Below, piece by piece: positions 49,525 to 57,788 of a DNA stretch of 64,000 bases (positions are counted from its first letter, which is position 1; every line of letters begins with the position of its first letter). This stretch comes from Burkholderia diffusa. GTDB lineage: Bacteria; Pseudomonadota; Gammaproteobacteria; Burkholderiales; Burkholderiaceae. The translations under genes were made by a program, and so were the position numbers. The stretch is taken from positions 1,116,001-1,180,000 of the forward strand of contig NZ_CP013362.1 in assembly GCF_001718315.1 (NCBI RefSeq). Direction: 5' to 3'. A model generated the notes under the pieces. That model saw only the letters and a list, made by a program, of their open reading frames with translations, was not told the DNA's origin and searched no databases.

Positions 49525-50564
49525 CCCGATGGATCAAATGGCTCGGCTGGCCGATCGGCATCGGCATCCTGCTCGCGTTGGGGCTGCACGAAGGCATCGG
49601 CGACGTGACGCAGATGCTCGAGCGCGCCGGGTTCGCGCTGCTGTGGCTCGTGCCGTTTCACGCGCTGCCGCTGCTGCTCGACGCGTATGCGTGGCATCAG
49701 CTGCTCGACCGACGCGCGTCGCTGCCGTTCCTGTGGTGGATCGCGACCGTGCGCGAAGCGGTGAACCGGCTGCTGCCGGTGGTCGGGATCGGCGGCGAGC
49801 TGGTCGGGATCCGGATGGCGCGCTGGCAGGTGCCCGACGCAAGCCGCGTGACCGCGTCGGTGATCGTCGAGGTGCTGGTGACGATCGTCGTGCAGTATGC
49901 GTTCGCGGCGCTCGGCCTCGTGCTGCTGCTCGCGACGACGCACGACATGGGCGGCGGCACGATCGGCCTGGCGCTGCTGCTGACGCTGCCGCTGCCGGTG
50001 CTCGGCGTCGTGCTGATGCGGCGCGGCGGGATCTTCCATGCGATCGAGCGGTTCGCGGGGCGTCTGCTCGGCGATTCGCACCGGTTGCTGCAGGGCGTCG
50101 ACGGCCGCCGCCTCGATGGCGACATCGACGCGCTGATGTCGCGCACGATGCTGCTGTTCAGGGCATTCTTCTGGCAACTGGCCGGTTATGTGCTCGGCGC
50201 GCTCGAGATCTACTGGGCGCTCGCGCTGCTCGGCCATCCGGTGTCGATCGGCGGCGCGATCGCGATCGAGGCGATGACGCAGGCCGTGCGTCATGCGGCG
50301 TTCATGGTGCCGGGCGGCCTCGGCGTGCAGGAGGCGACCGTCGTGCTGCTCGCCCAGATGTTCGGCGTCGATCGCGAGACGGCGCTGTCGCTGGCGCTGG
50401 TCAAGCGTGGCCGCGAGGTGCTGTTCGGCTGCGTCGCGCTCGGTTCGTGGCAGCTTGCCGAACTCGTGCGCACGCGGCGCCGGATCAGCGGAGCGCGGGC
50501 GGTGGCGCGGGCGCCGCAAGCGGTGCGCCGCGAAGCCGAGACGCACACCGAAACCATGCATTGA
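49521..50564 (+). CDS. hpnL: Hopanoid-associated membrane protein HpnL
   Basis: A 347-residue protein of the lysylphosphatidylglycerol synthase transmembrane-domain type. Multiple hydrophobic helices are seen, and the region FMVPGGLGVQEATVVLLAQMFGVDRETALSLALVKRGRE is typical. HpnL is proposed to help move or localise hopanoids; a function in synthesis is not established. It overlaps hpnK by 4 bp. The last 40 residues are a basic tail. Confidence 0.9.
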   Translation: MTRWIKWLGWPIGIGILLALGLHEGIGDVTQMLERAGFALLWLVPFHALPLLLDAYAWHQLLDRRASLPFLWWIATVREAVNRLLPVVGIGGELVGIRMARWQVPDASRVTASVIVEVLVTIVVQYAFAALGLVLLLATTHDMGGGTIGLALLLTLPLPVLGVVLMRRGGIFHAIERFAGRLLGDSHRLLQGVDGRRLDGDIDALMSRTMLLFRAFFWQLAGYVLGALEIYWALALLGHPVSIGGAIAIEAMTQAVRHAAFMVPGGLGVQEATVVLLAQMFGVDRETALSLALVKRGREVLFGCVALGSWQLAELVRTRRRISGARAVARAPQAVRREAETHTETMH

Positions 50565-50651
50565 ACACGAGACGGGCCACGCGCCCGTCTCGCGCTTTTG
50601 GCGTTGCACGGGTATCCTTGCCGCGTGTTTTCTCGACGCGCATTTCTTCCG

Positions 50652-51209
50652 ATGATTTTCCGTTTCCGGCTGCTTCCCGTGACGATGCTGGCCGCCGCGC
50701 TGGCGCTGACCGGCTGCGGCGACAAGCAAGGCAACTTCGACGTGCAACGTATCAGGGACTTTTTCAACGCGATCAAGCCCGCGCCGCTGCTGCTCAAGGG
50801 GCTGAAGGCCGGCGTATCGACCGAAGCCGACGTGCGCGCGACGATGGGCAAGCCCGAGACCGAGCGCGCGTTCACCGACGGCTCGAAACGCCTCGAATAT
50901 CCGCGCGGCCCGATGGGCAACCAGACCTGGTTCGTCGACCTCGACGCGAGCGGGCACTACACGGGCGCGACGCAGGTGCTGACCGCCGAGAATTTCGCGA
51001 AGGTGCGTCCCGGGATGAACGAGGACGAGGTGCGGCGTCTGCTCGGCAAGCCGGGCGACATCGCGCAGTACCCGCTGAAACCCGAGACGGTGTGGAGCTG
51101 GCGCTGGCTCGAGGACGGCGTGAATACCGACGCGTTCTTCAACGTTCATTTCGGTCCGGACGGGCTTGTCTATACGACTTCGCGCTCCGACATCCTCAAG
51201 GGGCGGTGA
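50652..51209 (+). CDS. BamE-like outer-membrane lipoprotein
   Basis: A 185-residue predicted lipoprotein with the lipobox LALTGC (Cys at about residue 21). Two SmpA/BamE-like repeats follow, LKAGVSTEADVRATMGKPETERAF and VRPGMNEDEVRRLLGKPGDIAQYP, which is unusual in having two GxP turn motifs. It is therefore a BamE-domain relative rather than canonical BamE (about 110 residues). It follows hpnL by 87 bp on the same strand and a terminator comes next. Confidence 0.85.
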   Translation: MIFRFRLLPVTMLAAALALTGCGDKQGNFDVQRIRDFFNAIKPAPLLLKGLKAGVSTEADVRATMGKPETERAFTDGSKRLEYPRGPMGNQTWFVDLDASGHYTGATQVLTAENFAKVRPGMNEDEVRRLLGKPGDIAQYPLKPETVWSWRWLEDGVNTDAFFNVHFGPDGLVYTTSRSDILKGR

Positions 51210-51261
51210 GAACGCCTGCGGCGCTATATCGAAAAAGCGACCGGAAAATTGCAAAAAGTCC

Positions 51262-51310
51262 GCTTCCCTGCGTGTCATCCGACTGTCAGGAAGCGGCTTT
51301 TTTCCTTTTG
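51262..51310 (+). terminator. Intrinsic terminator after the BamE-like gene
   Basis: CCGCTTCC(C)TG pairs with CAGGAAGCGG across a 14-base loop (one bulged C), followed by CTTTTTTCCTTTT. Confidence 0.75.
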
Positions 51311-51349
51311 AAACAGCGGCGTAGGCCGTGCCTGCAAATGATGAGACGA

Positions 51350-51368
51350 ATTGCTGCGATGCAGCAAT
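51350..51368. promoter_or_regulatory. 19-bp inverted repeat upstream of the ABC transporter operon
   Basis: ATTGCTGC-GAT-GCAGCAAT is a perfect 8-bp repeat 107 bp before the hisQ-type gene, inside the only plausible promoter region. Candidate site for the ArgR-like regulator encoded downstream, or a hairpin. Confidence 0.5.
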
Positions 51369-51474
51369 CGCGTGTACGGTGATTTGAGGCAATCAATTTC
51401 GCTTGCGACTATCCGCGTCAGCCCGGCGCGGGAAGGCATGTGCGCCGGTGTTCATATCAACACTGGAGACGCGC

Positions 51475-52164
51475 GTGTTCCTTTACGGCTTTGGTCCCGT
51501 CCTCTGGGCCGGCACCGTGCAGACCATCGAGCTGTCGGTGCTGTCCCTTGCCGCCGCGGTGGCGCTGGGGCTGATCGGCGCGGTGGCGAAGCTGTCGCAC
51601 AACCGGGTGTTGCGAGCGATCGCGACCGGTTATACGACGCTGATCCGCTCGGTGCCCGATCTTGTCCTGATGCTGCTGCTGTTCTACAGCATCCAGATCT
51701 GGCTGAACCAGTTCACCGACCTCGTCGGCTGGGAGCAGATCGACATCGATCCGTTCGTCGCCGGCGTGCTGACGCTTGGCTTCATCTACGGTGCGTACTT
51801 CACCGAGACGTTCCGCGGGGCGTTCCTGTCGGTGCCGCGCGGCCAGCTGGAGGCAGGCGCGGCGTACGGGATGAGCGGGATGCGCGTGTTCGTGCGGATC
51901 ATGTTTCCGCAGATGATGCGTTTTGCGCTGCCGGGCATCGGCAACAACTGGCAGGTGCTCGTCAAGGCGACCGCGCTGGTGTCGATCATCGGTCTCGCGG
52001 ACGTCGTGAAGGCCGCGCAGGACGCCGGCAAGAGCACGTTCAACATGTTCTTCTTCATTCTCGTCGCGGCGCTGATCTACCTCGCGATCACGACCGTTTC
52101 CAACCTCGTGCTGATCCAGCTCGAGAAGCGTTATTCCATGGGCGTGCGGCACGCAGAACTATGA
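51475..52164 (+). CDS. hisQ: Basic-amino-acid ABC transporter permease, HisQ/AotQ type
   Basis: A 229-residue permease with five predicted helices. The EAA loop is LEAGAAYGMSGMRVFVRIMFPQMMRFALPG. It pairs with the next permease and the HisP-type ATPase to import basic amino acids. Start GTG 51475 is preceded by CTGGAGAC (GGAG six bases away). No binding-protein gene is beside it, which such a system needs. It overlaps the next gene by 4 bp. Confidence 0.9.
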   Translation: MFLYGFGPVLWAGTVQTIELSVLSLAAAVALGLIGAVAKLSHNRVLRAIATGYTTLIRSVPDLVLMLLLFYSIQIWLNQFTDLVGWEQIDIDPFVAGVLTLGFIYGAYFTETFRGAFLSVPRGQLEAGAAYGMSGMRVFVRIMFPQMMRFALPGIGNNWQVLVKATALVSIIGLADVVKAAQDAGKSTFNMFFFILVAALIYLAITTVSNLVLIQLEKRYSMGVRHAEL

Positions 52165-52874
52165 TCGAGATCCTCCAGGAATTCGGCCAGGCGTTCCTTT
52201 ACTGGGACGGCCAGCGCCTCTCCGGCCTTGCGGTGACGCTGTGGCTGCTCGTCGCGTCGATTTCGCTCGGCTTCGTGTGCGCGGTGCCGCTCGCAGTCGC
52301 GCGCGTGTCGAAGAAGAAATGGCTGTCGATGCCGGTGCGGTTCTACACGTACGTATTCCGCGGCACGCCGCTGTATGTGCAGTTGCTGCTGATGTACACG
52401 GGCATGTACAGCCTCGAGTTCGTGCGTTCGCACTCGCTCCTCGACGCGTTTTTCCGCAGCGGCTTCAATTGCGCGATCCTCGCGTTCGCGCTGAACACCT
52501 GCGCGTATACCACCGAGATCTTCGCCGGCGCGATTCGCGCGATTCCGCACGGCGAGGTCGAGGCGGCGCGTGCTTACGGGATGTCGCCGTTCACGATGTA
52601 TCGCCGGGTGATCCTGCCGTCGGCGCTGCGCCGTGCGCTGCCGCTGTACAGCAACGAGGTGATCCTGATGCTGCACGCGACCACCGTCGCGTTCACGGCG
52701 ACCGTGCCCGACATCCTGAAGGTCGCGCGCGACGCCAATTCCGCGACCTACATGGCGTTCCAGTCGTTCGGAATCGCCGCGCTGATCTATCTTGCGGTAT
52801 CGTTCGCACTCGTCGCGGCATTTCGCCGGGCGGAGCGCCACTGGCTCGCGTATCTCGCGGCCGGCCGTCATTGA
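52161..52874 (+). CDS. hisM: Basic-amino-acid ABC transporter permease, HisM/AotM type
   Basis: A 237-residue permease. TM helices (LSGLAVTLWLLVASISLGFVCAVPLAVA and others) and the EAA loop VEAARAYGMSPFTMYRRVILPSALRRALP are typical of HisM. The FRGTPLYVQLLLMYTG segment is also characteristic. The gene overlaps hisQ by 4 bp and is 21 bp before hisP. Confidence 0.92.
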   Translation: MIEILQEFGQAFLYWDGQRLSGLAVTLWLLVASISLGFVCAVPLAVARVSKKKWLSMPVRFYTYVFRGTPLYVQLLLMYTGMYSLEFVRSHSLLDAFFRSGFNCAILAFALNTCAYTTEIFAGAIRAIPHGEVEAARAYGMSPFTMYRRVILPSALRRALPLYSNEVILMLHATTVAFTATVPDILKVARDANSATYMAFQSFGIAALIYLAVSFALVAAFRRAERHWLAYLAAGRH

Positions 52875-52895
52875 TTTCACTTCGAGGAGAGCCAG

Positions 52896-53696
52896 TTGGC
52901 CGAGATCACTCAAACGAGCGCGTCCGCTTCCGTCAAGCTTGCCGCGGTCGACATTCACAAGCGCTACGGCGACAACGAGGTGCTCAAGGGCGTGTCGTTG
53001 AACGCGAAGGCCGGCGACGTCATCAGCATCATCGGTGCGAGCGGGTCGGGCAAGAGCACATTCCTGCGCTGCATCAATTTTCTCGAGCGGCCGAATGCGG
53101 GGCAGATCGTCGTCGACGGCGAGGCCGTGCGTACCAAGACCGATCGCGCCGGTGCACTCGAGGTTGCCGATCACAAGCAGTTGCAGCGCATCCGCACGAA
53201 GCTCGCGATGGTGTTCCAGCACTTCAATCTGTGGGCGCACATGAACGTGCTCGAGAACGTGATGGAAGCGCCGGTGCACGTGCTCGGCATTTCGAAGAAG
53301 GAAGCCGAGGAGCGTGCGCGGGAATACCTGGAGAAGGTCGGTCTGCCGCCGCGCGTCGAGAAGCAGTATCCGTCGCATCTGTCGGGCGGGCAGCAGCAGC
53401 GTGTCGCGATCGCGCGGGCGCTGGCGATGCATCCCGACGTGATGTTGTTCGACGAGCCGACTTCCGCGCTGGATCCGGAACTCGTCGGTGAAGTGCTGAA
53501 GGTGATGCAGAAGCTGGCCGAAGAAGGCCGCACGATGATCGTCGTCACGCACGAGATGGGCTTCGCGCGCAACGTGTCGAATCACGTGATGTTCCTGCAT
53601 CAGGGGCGGACCGAGGAAGAGGGCGATCCGAAGGAGGTGCTGGTGCGTCCGCAGAGCGAGCGCCTGAAGCAGTTCCTGTCGGGCAGTCTCAAGTAA
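52896..53696 (+). CDS. hisP: Basic-amino-acid ABC transporter ATPase, HisP/AotP type
   Basis: A 266-residue ATPase. Walker [11 protein letters not shown]-loop [12 protein letters not shown], signature [15 protein letters not shown] and Walker [15 protein letters not shown] are present; the overall sequence closely resembles HisP. It starts with TTG at 52896, with GGAGAG about 6 bases upstream. It powers the HisQ/HisM permease and is followed by an ArgR-like regulator. Confidence 0.94.
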   Translation: MAEITQTSASASVKLAAVDIHKRYGDNEVLKGVSLNAKAGDVISIIGASGSGKSTFLRCINFLERPNAGQIVVDGEAVRTKTDRAGALEVADHKQLQRIRTKLAMVFQHFNLWAHMNVLENVMEAPVHVLGISKKEAEERAREYLEKVGLPPRVEKQYPSHLSGGQQQRVAIARALAMHPDVMLFDEPTSALDPELVGEVLKVMQKLAEEGRTMIVVTHEMGFARNVSNHVMFLHQGRTEEEGDPKEVLVRPQSERLKQFLSGSLK

Positions 53697-53717
53697 CGCG
53701 AAGGGCGGGTTTCATAC

Positions 53718-54758
53718 GTGGTACCGGTGTCTCGTCCCGCAGGCGCCACCCGCACGACGCAGGTGGCGATCGTTGCATTGCCGCCCGTGTCGATGTCGGG
53801 TGTGGGTCCGATCGTCGATGCGTTGCATCTCGCGAACGAGATCGACGGGCGCTTGCTGTATCGCTGGCAGGTGTGTTCGTGGGACGGGCGGCCGGTGCCG
53901 CTCGCCGGTGGTGCGCAGTGGCATGCCGATGCGGCGTTCAACGATGCGATCGCGTGCGACTGGCTGATCGTCGTGTCGGAGCGGTTTCAGCAGTTTGCGG
54001 ACTATCGGCTGTTTCTCGCGAGTCTCGCGCGCGTCGGGCAGCGCACGCCGGTGGTGACCGGGATTCACCACGGCGTGTGGTGGCTCGCGATGGCCGGGCA
54101 GCTTTCCGGATATCGCGTGAGCGTGAACTGGGAGACGTATCAGCAGTTCGCCGAGCAGTTCGAGCGGTCGATCGTCACGCAGCAGATCTTCGAGATCGAT
54201 CGCGATCGGGCGACGTGCGCGGGCGGGCAGGCGACCGTCGATTTCATGCTGGCCATGATCGGCCGGGAACACGGGGCGGATCTGGGCGAGCGCATTGCCG
54301 ATGCGCTCGGGGCCGGCACGCTGCGCAGCGGCGAGGAGCGGCAACGGATTCCTTTCGTGACCGCACCGGGCGAGCGGCATCCTCGGCTGAACGATGCATT
54401 GCTTTTGATGGAAGCCAATGTCGAGGATCCGTTGACGACCGACGAGATCGCCGGGCTCGTGGGCGTTTCCCGGCGGCAGCTGGAGCGACTCTTTCGGCAG
54501 TATCTCGGAGCGATGCCCTCCAAGTATTACCTCAATCTCCGGTTGCTCAAGGCAAGGACCCAGTTGCAGCGGACCAGCAAGTCGGTGGTTCAGGTCAGTC
54601 TCGCTTGCGGGTTTTCTTCTGCTGCGCATTTTTCGAATGCTTATCGCGAGCGGTTTGGGGTTACGCCTCGGGAAGATCGTCGGGCATGGCTCGAGAAGCA
54701 GACCGGCGGTGGGGGCGAGCCGAGAGGGGGGGCGCTCGTTGAGCGGGGGAAGGATTGA
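53718..54758 (+). CDS. argR: ArgR-like GlxA/AraC-family regulator with amidotransferase-like domain
   Basis: A 346-residue regulator. The N-terminal 190 residues are a DJ-1/PfpI (class I amidotransferase-like) domain; where related enzymes have a nucleophilic Cys, the sequence reads VTGIHHGVWWLAMAG with no Cys, so it is probably a ligand sensor only. The C-terminal AraC HTH is at about 225-325 (LTTDEIAGLVGVSRRQLERLFRQYLGAMP and VVQVSLACGFSSAAHFSNAYRERFGVTP). In Pseudomonas aeruginosa a similar ArgR is encoded after aotQMP and activates aot and aru genes. Position and architecture fit. The last 25 residues are Gly/Arg-rich. Confidence 0.85.
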   Translation: MVPVSRPAGATRTTQVAIVALPPVSMSGVGPIVDALHLANEIDGRLLYRWQVCSWDGRPVPLAGGAQWHADAAFNDAIACDWLIVVSERFQQFADYRLFLASLARVGQRTPVVTGIHHGVWWLAMAGQLSGYRVSVNWETYQQFAEQFERSIVTQQIFEIDRDRATCAGGQATVDFMLAMIGREHGADLGERIADALGAGTLRSGEERQRIPFVTAPGERHPRLNDALLLMEANVEDPLTTDEIAGLVGVSRRQLERLFRQYLGAMPSKYYLNLRLLKARTQLQRTSKSVVQVSLACGFSSAAHFSNAYRERFGVTPREDRRAWLEKQTGGGGEPRGGALVERGKD

Positions 54759-54776
54759 GGTCTTTTGTCTTGCCGC

Positions 54777-55058
54777 TTTCGTTGACGTGAAGCACCTGTG
54801 ATCGTGTCGGTCTATTAGCGTCGCCCCTGCGCGGGGCGGCGGTTACTTTTCTTTGTCTTGCCAAAGAAAAGTAACCAAAAGAAAGGCGCTCGGACAACGC
54901 ATGAACTCCCGGTGCCATGGTCATCCAAGTGGCCCTCGCCTAAGTGTCGGCGCCAGTCAGGACACGGGAGTGGTTCGAGCAATGGTTCTGACATCACTCA
55001 CCACTCCACGGAGCGGTATACCGCCCGCTGGCTCCGTCCTCGCTTCGCTCGGCCGACA
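54777..55058 (+). repeat. Left inverted repeat (282 bp) of the type VI effector cassette
   Basis: Matches the reverse complement of 57789-58070 over its whole length with about 7 substitutions and no indel by eye. It contains a perfect 15-bp stem, GGTTACTTTTCTTTG/CAAAGAAAAGTAACC (54841-54876, 6-base loop), which may act as a terminator. No transposase gene is inside; a short open frame within (MSCQRKVTKRKAL...) occurs in both copies and is probably not a gene. Confidence 0.92.
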
Positions 55059-55198
55059 GGTGTTGCGCTCCGGCATACGAAGGCGTCGCATAACTGCCAC
55101 GCGTGCGTGAACGGCGAAGGGGAAAAACGGAGCCGAAGGAGGGTCCGTGATCGGAACAGTTTTCGCCGCGCGCGATCTCAGCCCTGACCTGAGCGTAC

Positions 55199-55702
55199 TC
55201 ACGGCAGTTTCGCCAGCAGGCGATCGATAAATGACGGCGGAAGGCGCATAAGTCCGTCGTCACCCGACACCGCCGTATCGTAGATGAGAGAGTCTTTCGT
55301 CCAGATCAATCTGGCAGCATCGGGGTACCAATACGTGCGCTCGGCCAACAATGTATTGTCGGATGTCCGATACACGCGCAGCAGGATTCGATCACGCGTC
55401 AGGTACGCATAGCGGGCTGTGTAGATGCCACCGTCTTCCTCGGACCGAACCGTGTGGAACTTCGTAGCTGCACCCCGCGCATCCGCGGCGCGGTAATAGG
55501 ACCAGCAAGCCCCTACAAGAAACATAACGCACAGTCCCGCGTCAAGTCTTCTCGTCATCATGGTCAGCCTGGTGGCACGTGCATTTTTCCCAGGCTGGAA
55601 GCAGACAGCCGACAGCAGCAGACCTGTCGCGATTCCTCCCAACGCGAGCAATGCAAAGGCGCCGATGGCACTCTCCTGTATACCGGTTGCGAGTCCGATC
55701 AT
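55199..55702 (-). CDS. Hypothetical membrane protein, last gene of effector cassette
   Basis: A 167-residue protein I do not recognise. Two hydrophobic segments are at about 13-34 and 52-70, followed by a 95-residue soluble domain (GGIYTARYAYLTRDRILLRVYRTSDNTLLAERTYWYPDAARLIW). Start ATG 55702 overlaps the stop of the preceding gene (ATGA). Downstream position and membrane anchoring make it a candidate immunity or accessory protein, but no known family is seen. Confidence 0.75.
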   Translation of the reverse strand: MIGLATGIQESAIGAFALLALGGIATGLLLSAVCFQPGKNARATRLTMMTRRLDAGLCVMFLVGACWSYYRAADARGAATKFHTVRSEEDGGIYTARYAYLTRDRILLRVYRTSDNTLLAERTYWYPDAARLIWTKDSLIYDTAVSGDDGLMRLPPSFIDRLLAKLP

Positions 55703-56034
55703 GCGAAGTACACCGTGATGGGGTTGTCCAGTCGCATGGGCTTCCAGTCGGAATAGACAACAAAGTCGCCGCCGCGACGGTGCTTGAGTTGCCATTCACG
55801 GAACGAACGGTTCCGCACCGGATAGTAGACTTTGCCAGATCGAAAGAGGTTTTCCGCAAGCTCACCAGTGACGACCGGATAGTCGAGCCAGCGTACATCC
55901 GCCAGGTTGGCGGTTGCAACCTCGGGGACGATGATCACACCGTTCCTACTCCGGTGCCCCAGGTATTGAGATGTGGTGTCCATCGGCCCTTCGAACGAAT
56001 AGCCGTCGCGTACGTAGACGACGATATGCGCCAC
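55699..56034 (-). CDS. Hypothetical protein in effector cassette
   Basis: A 111-residue, predicted soluble protein with no signal peptide and no recognised domain (MAHIVVYVRDGYSFEGPMD...). It overlaps the next gene by 4 bp and follows the small membrane protein by 42 bp. A role in the effector-immunity module is inferred only from position. Confidence 0.7.
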   Translation of the reverse strand: MAHIVVYVRDGYSFEGPMDTTSQYLGHRSRNGVIIVPEVATANLADVRWLDYPVVTGELAENLFRSGKVYYPVRNRSFREWQLKHRRGGDFVVYSDWKPMRLDNPITVYFA

Positions 56035-56076
56035 TGCTTACCGTGCATAGTCGATATGGAAGAGTAGAGGTCGCAG

Positions 56077-56412
56077 TTATCCGGCGAGACCAATGTATGG
56101 CGCGACGTACGGTTTGCTATAGAACAGCGCGGCGATCAACGTTACAGCAAAAAGAGCACTTCCCCAGCGATGGCCCGACCAGCGCTTATACGCCACGGCG
56201 TTTAATACCGCACACGCGATAGCCGGCCATAGAAGCATGACAAACATGCCCAGCAGGAACCTTACGCGAGATGTGCAGTGTTCCATGTCGCTGCAGCCTG
56301 TTGTATGCGATTTCGCTTCGGGCCAATGGATATGATTGAGAATATAGATGGTCACCCATGTGACGCCCAGGCCCCATGCGAATCCGAGTACAGCGAGCAC
56401 TATCCGCTTCAT
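56077..56412 (-). CDS. Small membrane protein directly after tae4, candidate immunity protein
   Basis: A 111-residue protein with three hydrophobic segments (about 5-25, 52-72 and 86-104) and a short loop with Cys residues between the first two (GCSDMEHC). It overlaps tae4 by 4 bp, the position where a Tai4 immunity gene is usually found. It does not look like the classical exported soluble Tai4, so the assignment is a guess from context. Confidence 0.72.
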   Translation of the reverse strand: MKRIVLAVLGFAWGLGVTWVTIYILNHIHWPEAKSHTTGCSDMEHCTSRVRFLLGMFVMLLWPAIACAVLNAVAYKRWSGHRWGSALFAVTLIAALFYSKPYVAPYIGLAG

Positions 56413-57026
56413 CTTACTTCCCAGAACAGGATTTCTTTGGAATTGGCAAGGTCGGAGAACCAGTTATTGTTCGTAAGCGGATTTTTGAATCGCGATATGC
56501 CGACGCGGAAGCGTAAGAAACTTACAACGGATGGCGTAAGCGTGTCTTTGTTCCAGAGGTCGATATGGCCACCGCTGAGTGAGTCTGCGGAGTCACCATC
56601 CTGCCGCCAGTAACCGAAAAAATAAATGATACCGGTTCGACCACTTATCTTGTTCTGCCAATCCGGACCTGTGATGTTTTCGGGTTTGCCGAGCCCAAGG
56701 AATGGGCGAAGCTTCAGCCATTCGGCCAACTCGTAGGCGCGCGTCGCTGTTGCTTTCCCGCCGAGTATCAGGCGGCCTAGTGTCTTCTTGCCGGGCATCG
56801 GCTTCAACACGTTTTGAGAAAATGACTTCATGTCGCTTCCGATCCTGTGTAACGTGACGCTCATGCGCATGGCGCATTGATTCACGTACTCGCCAGTGGG
56901 ATCGTCATAGGGGTCTTGCTTCGGGTACGCGTTCCAAAGCGCCTGAAAGGAGAGAGCTTGTAGATGGACGGACTTCTTTGAATTTGGTGTGTCGTTCGTG
57001 CGGACCTTCGTGGAGGGGTTAGGCAT
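56409..57026 (-). CDS. tae4: Type VI secretion amidase effector, Tae4 family
   Basis: A 205-residue protein with the NlpC/P60-like Tae4 features: catalytic Cys51 in VNQCAMRMSVTL and catalytic His154 in GGHIDLWN, with a central region (GLGKPENITGPDWQNKI) that fits the family. Tae4 cleaves the gamma-D-glutamyl-mesodiaminopimelate bond of peptidoglycan in rival cells. There is no signal peptide, consistent with delivery by T6SS. It overlaps the PAAR gene by 8 bp, suggesting that PAAR carries it. The first 20 residues are an extension. Confidence 0.9.
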   Translation of the reverse strand: MPNPSTKVRTNDTPNSKKSVHLQALSFQALWNAYPKQDPYDDPTGEYVNQCAMRMSVTLHRIGSDMKSFSQNVLKPMPGKKTLGRLILGGKATATRAYELAEWLKLRPFLGLGKPENITGPDWQNKISGRTGIIYFFGYWRQDGDSADSLSGGHIDLWNKDTLTPSVVSFLRFRVGISRFKNPLTNNNWFSDLANSKEILFWEVR

Positions 57027-57600
57027 GGCTTACCCCACTGTATTTTTTCGCGATGGCTTCGTCACCCCAATAGACGGTGTAGTCTTCCGAGCCATCACCG
57101 GTATTGACTCGAGGTAGTTTGCCGCTTGCATCGAGCACGCCCGAATGGATTCCACCGTCTGCCGTCTCGATGTAATAGGGATAGCCGACAGGGCCGTCGG
57201 CCGCGTTTGTGCGAGTTTTCACTTCGATCTGTTCATCAAATGCGCCCTTCCTGAACGATGCGACACTGCCCGTTGCCGTGCGGCTCAAAACGACTTCCCC
57301 GAGAGCCTTTAGCCGATCATTGCACCACGCGTCACCCGCGAGTACGGCGATGATGCTGGGTGGCGTCGAGCAGCCACAGAGGACGATATCGCGGTCGAGT
57401 GCGACTTCTCCCTGAAACCTGAGTCGATAGGGTCCACCAGCCTTTGCGATGATGCCGGTGCTCTGACACGCGGTACAGAATGCGCTACCGCCAATCAAGG
57501 CTGCCTGATGGCCACGGACGAGGAACCGTGGTCCGCCATATGAGTCGATTGTCCCGCCGCTGGAAAGATGATCGCCGACGACTGCAATTCTTCTATTCAT
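57019..57600 (-). CDS. PAAR-domain type VI spike protein with C-terminal adaptor-like domain
   Basis: A 193-residue protein. The N-terminal 90 residues match PAAR spike-tip proteins (VVGDHLSSGGTIDSYGG, Gly-rich turns, several Cys). The C-terminal 75 residues (VGYPYYIETADGGIHSGVLDASGKLPRVNTG) resemble a small beta-sandwich used to bind cargo. PAAR proteins cap VgrG and deliver effectors. Start ATG 57600 has GAGAGGGG 6-7 bases upstream. First gene of the five-gene operon; no vgrG or structural T6SS genes are in this window. Confidence 0.9.
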   Translation of the reverse strand: MNRRIAVVGDHLSSGGTIDSYGGPRFLVRGHQAALIGGSAFCTACQSTGIIAKAGGPYRLRFQGEVALDRDIVLCGCSTPPSIIAVLAGDAWCNDRLKALGEVVLSRTATGSVASFRKGAFDEQIEVKTRTNAADGPVGYPYYIETADGGIHSGVLDASGKLPRVNTGDGSEDYTVYWGDEAIAKKYSGVSHA

Positions 57601-57788
57601 TGATTGCCCCTCTCGGAAAGCCATGATCGTAGCGGTGTAGTGCAAGACGCCATCTCGATATTGTCCGGGGCGCTCAGGATGGCGTGATCGCGCTGGCTAC
57701 ATTGCTTGCGCACTGGCCCGGAAAATTGCTTGAGGGACTTCCCGAACTGTCCGGCGTGACCACGCGATACCAGAAGGGGATGCGTCCG

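Noticed and set aside
54853..55110. 85-codon frame MSCQRKVTKRKAL... in the left repeat (also in the right repeat)
   Set aside because: It is inside the repeated sequence, present in both copies, and much of it is encoded by the hairpin; likely spurious.
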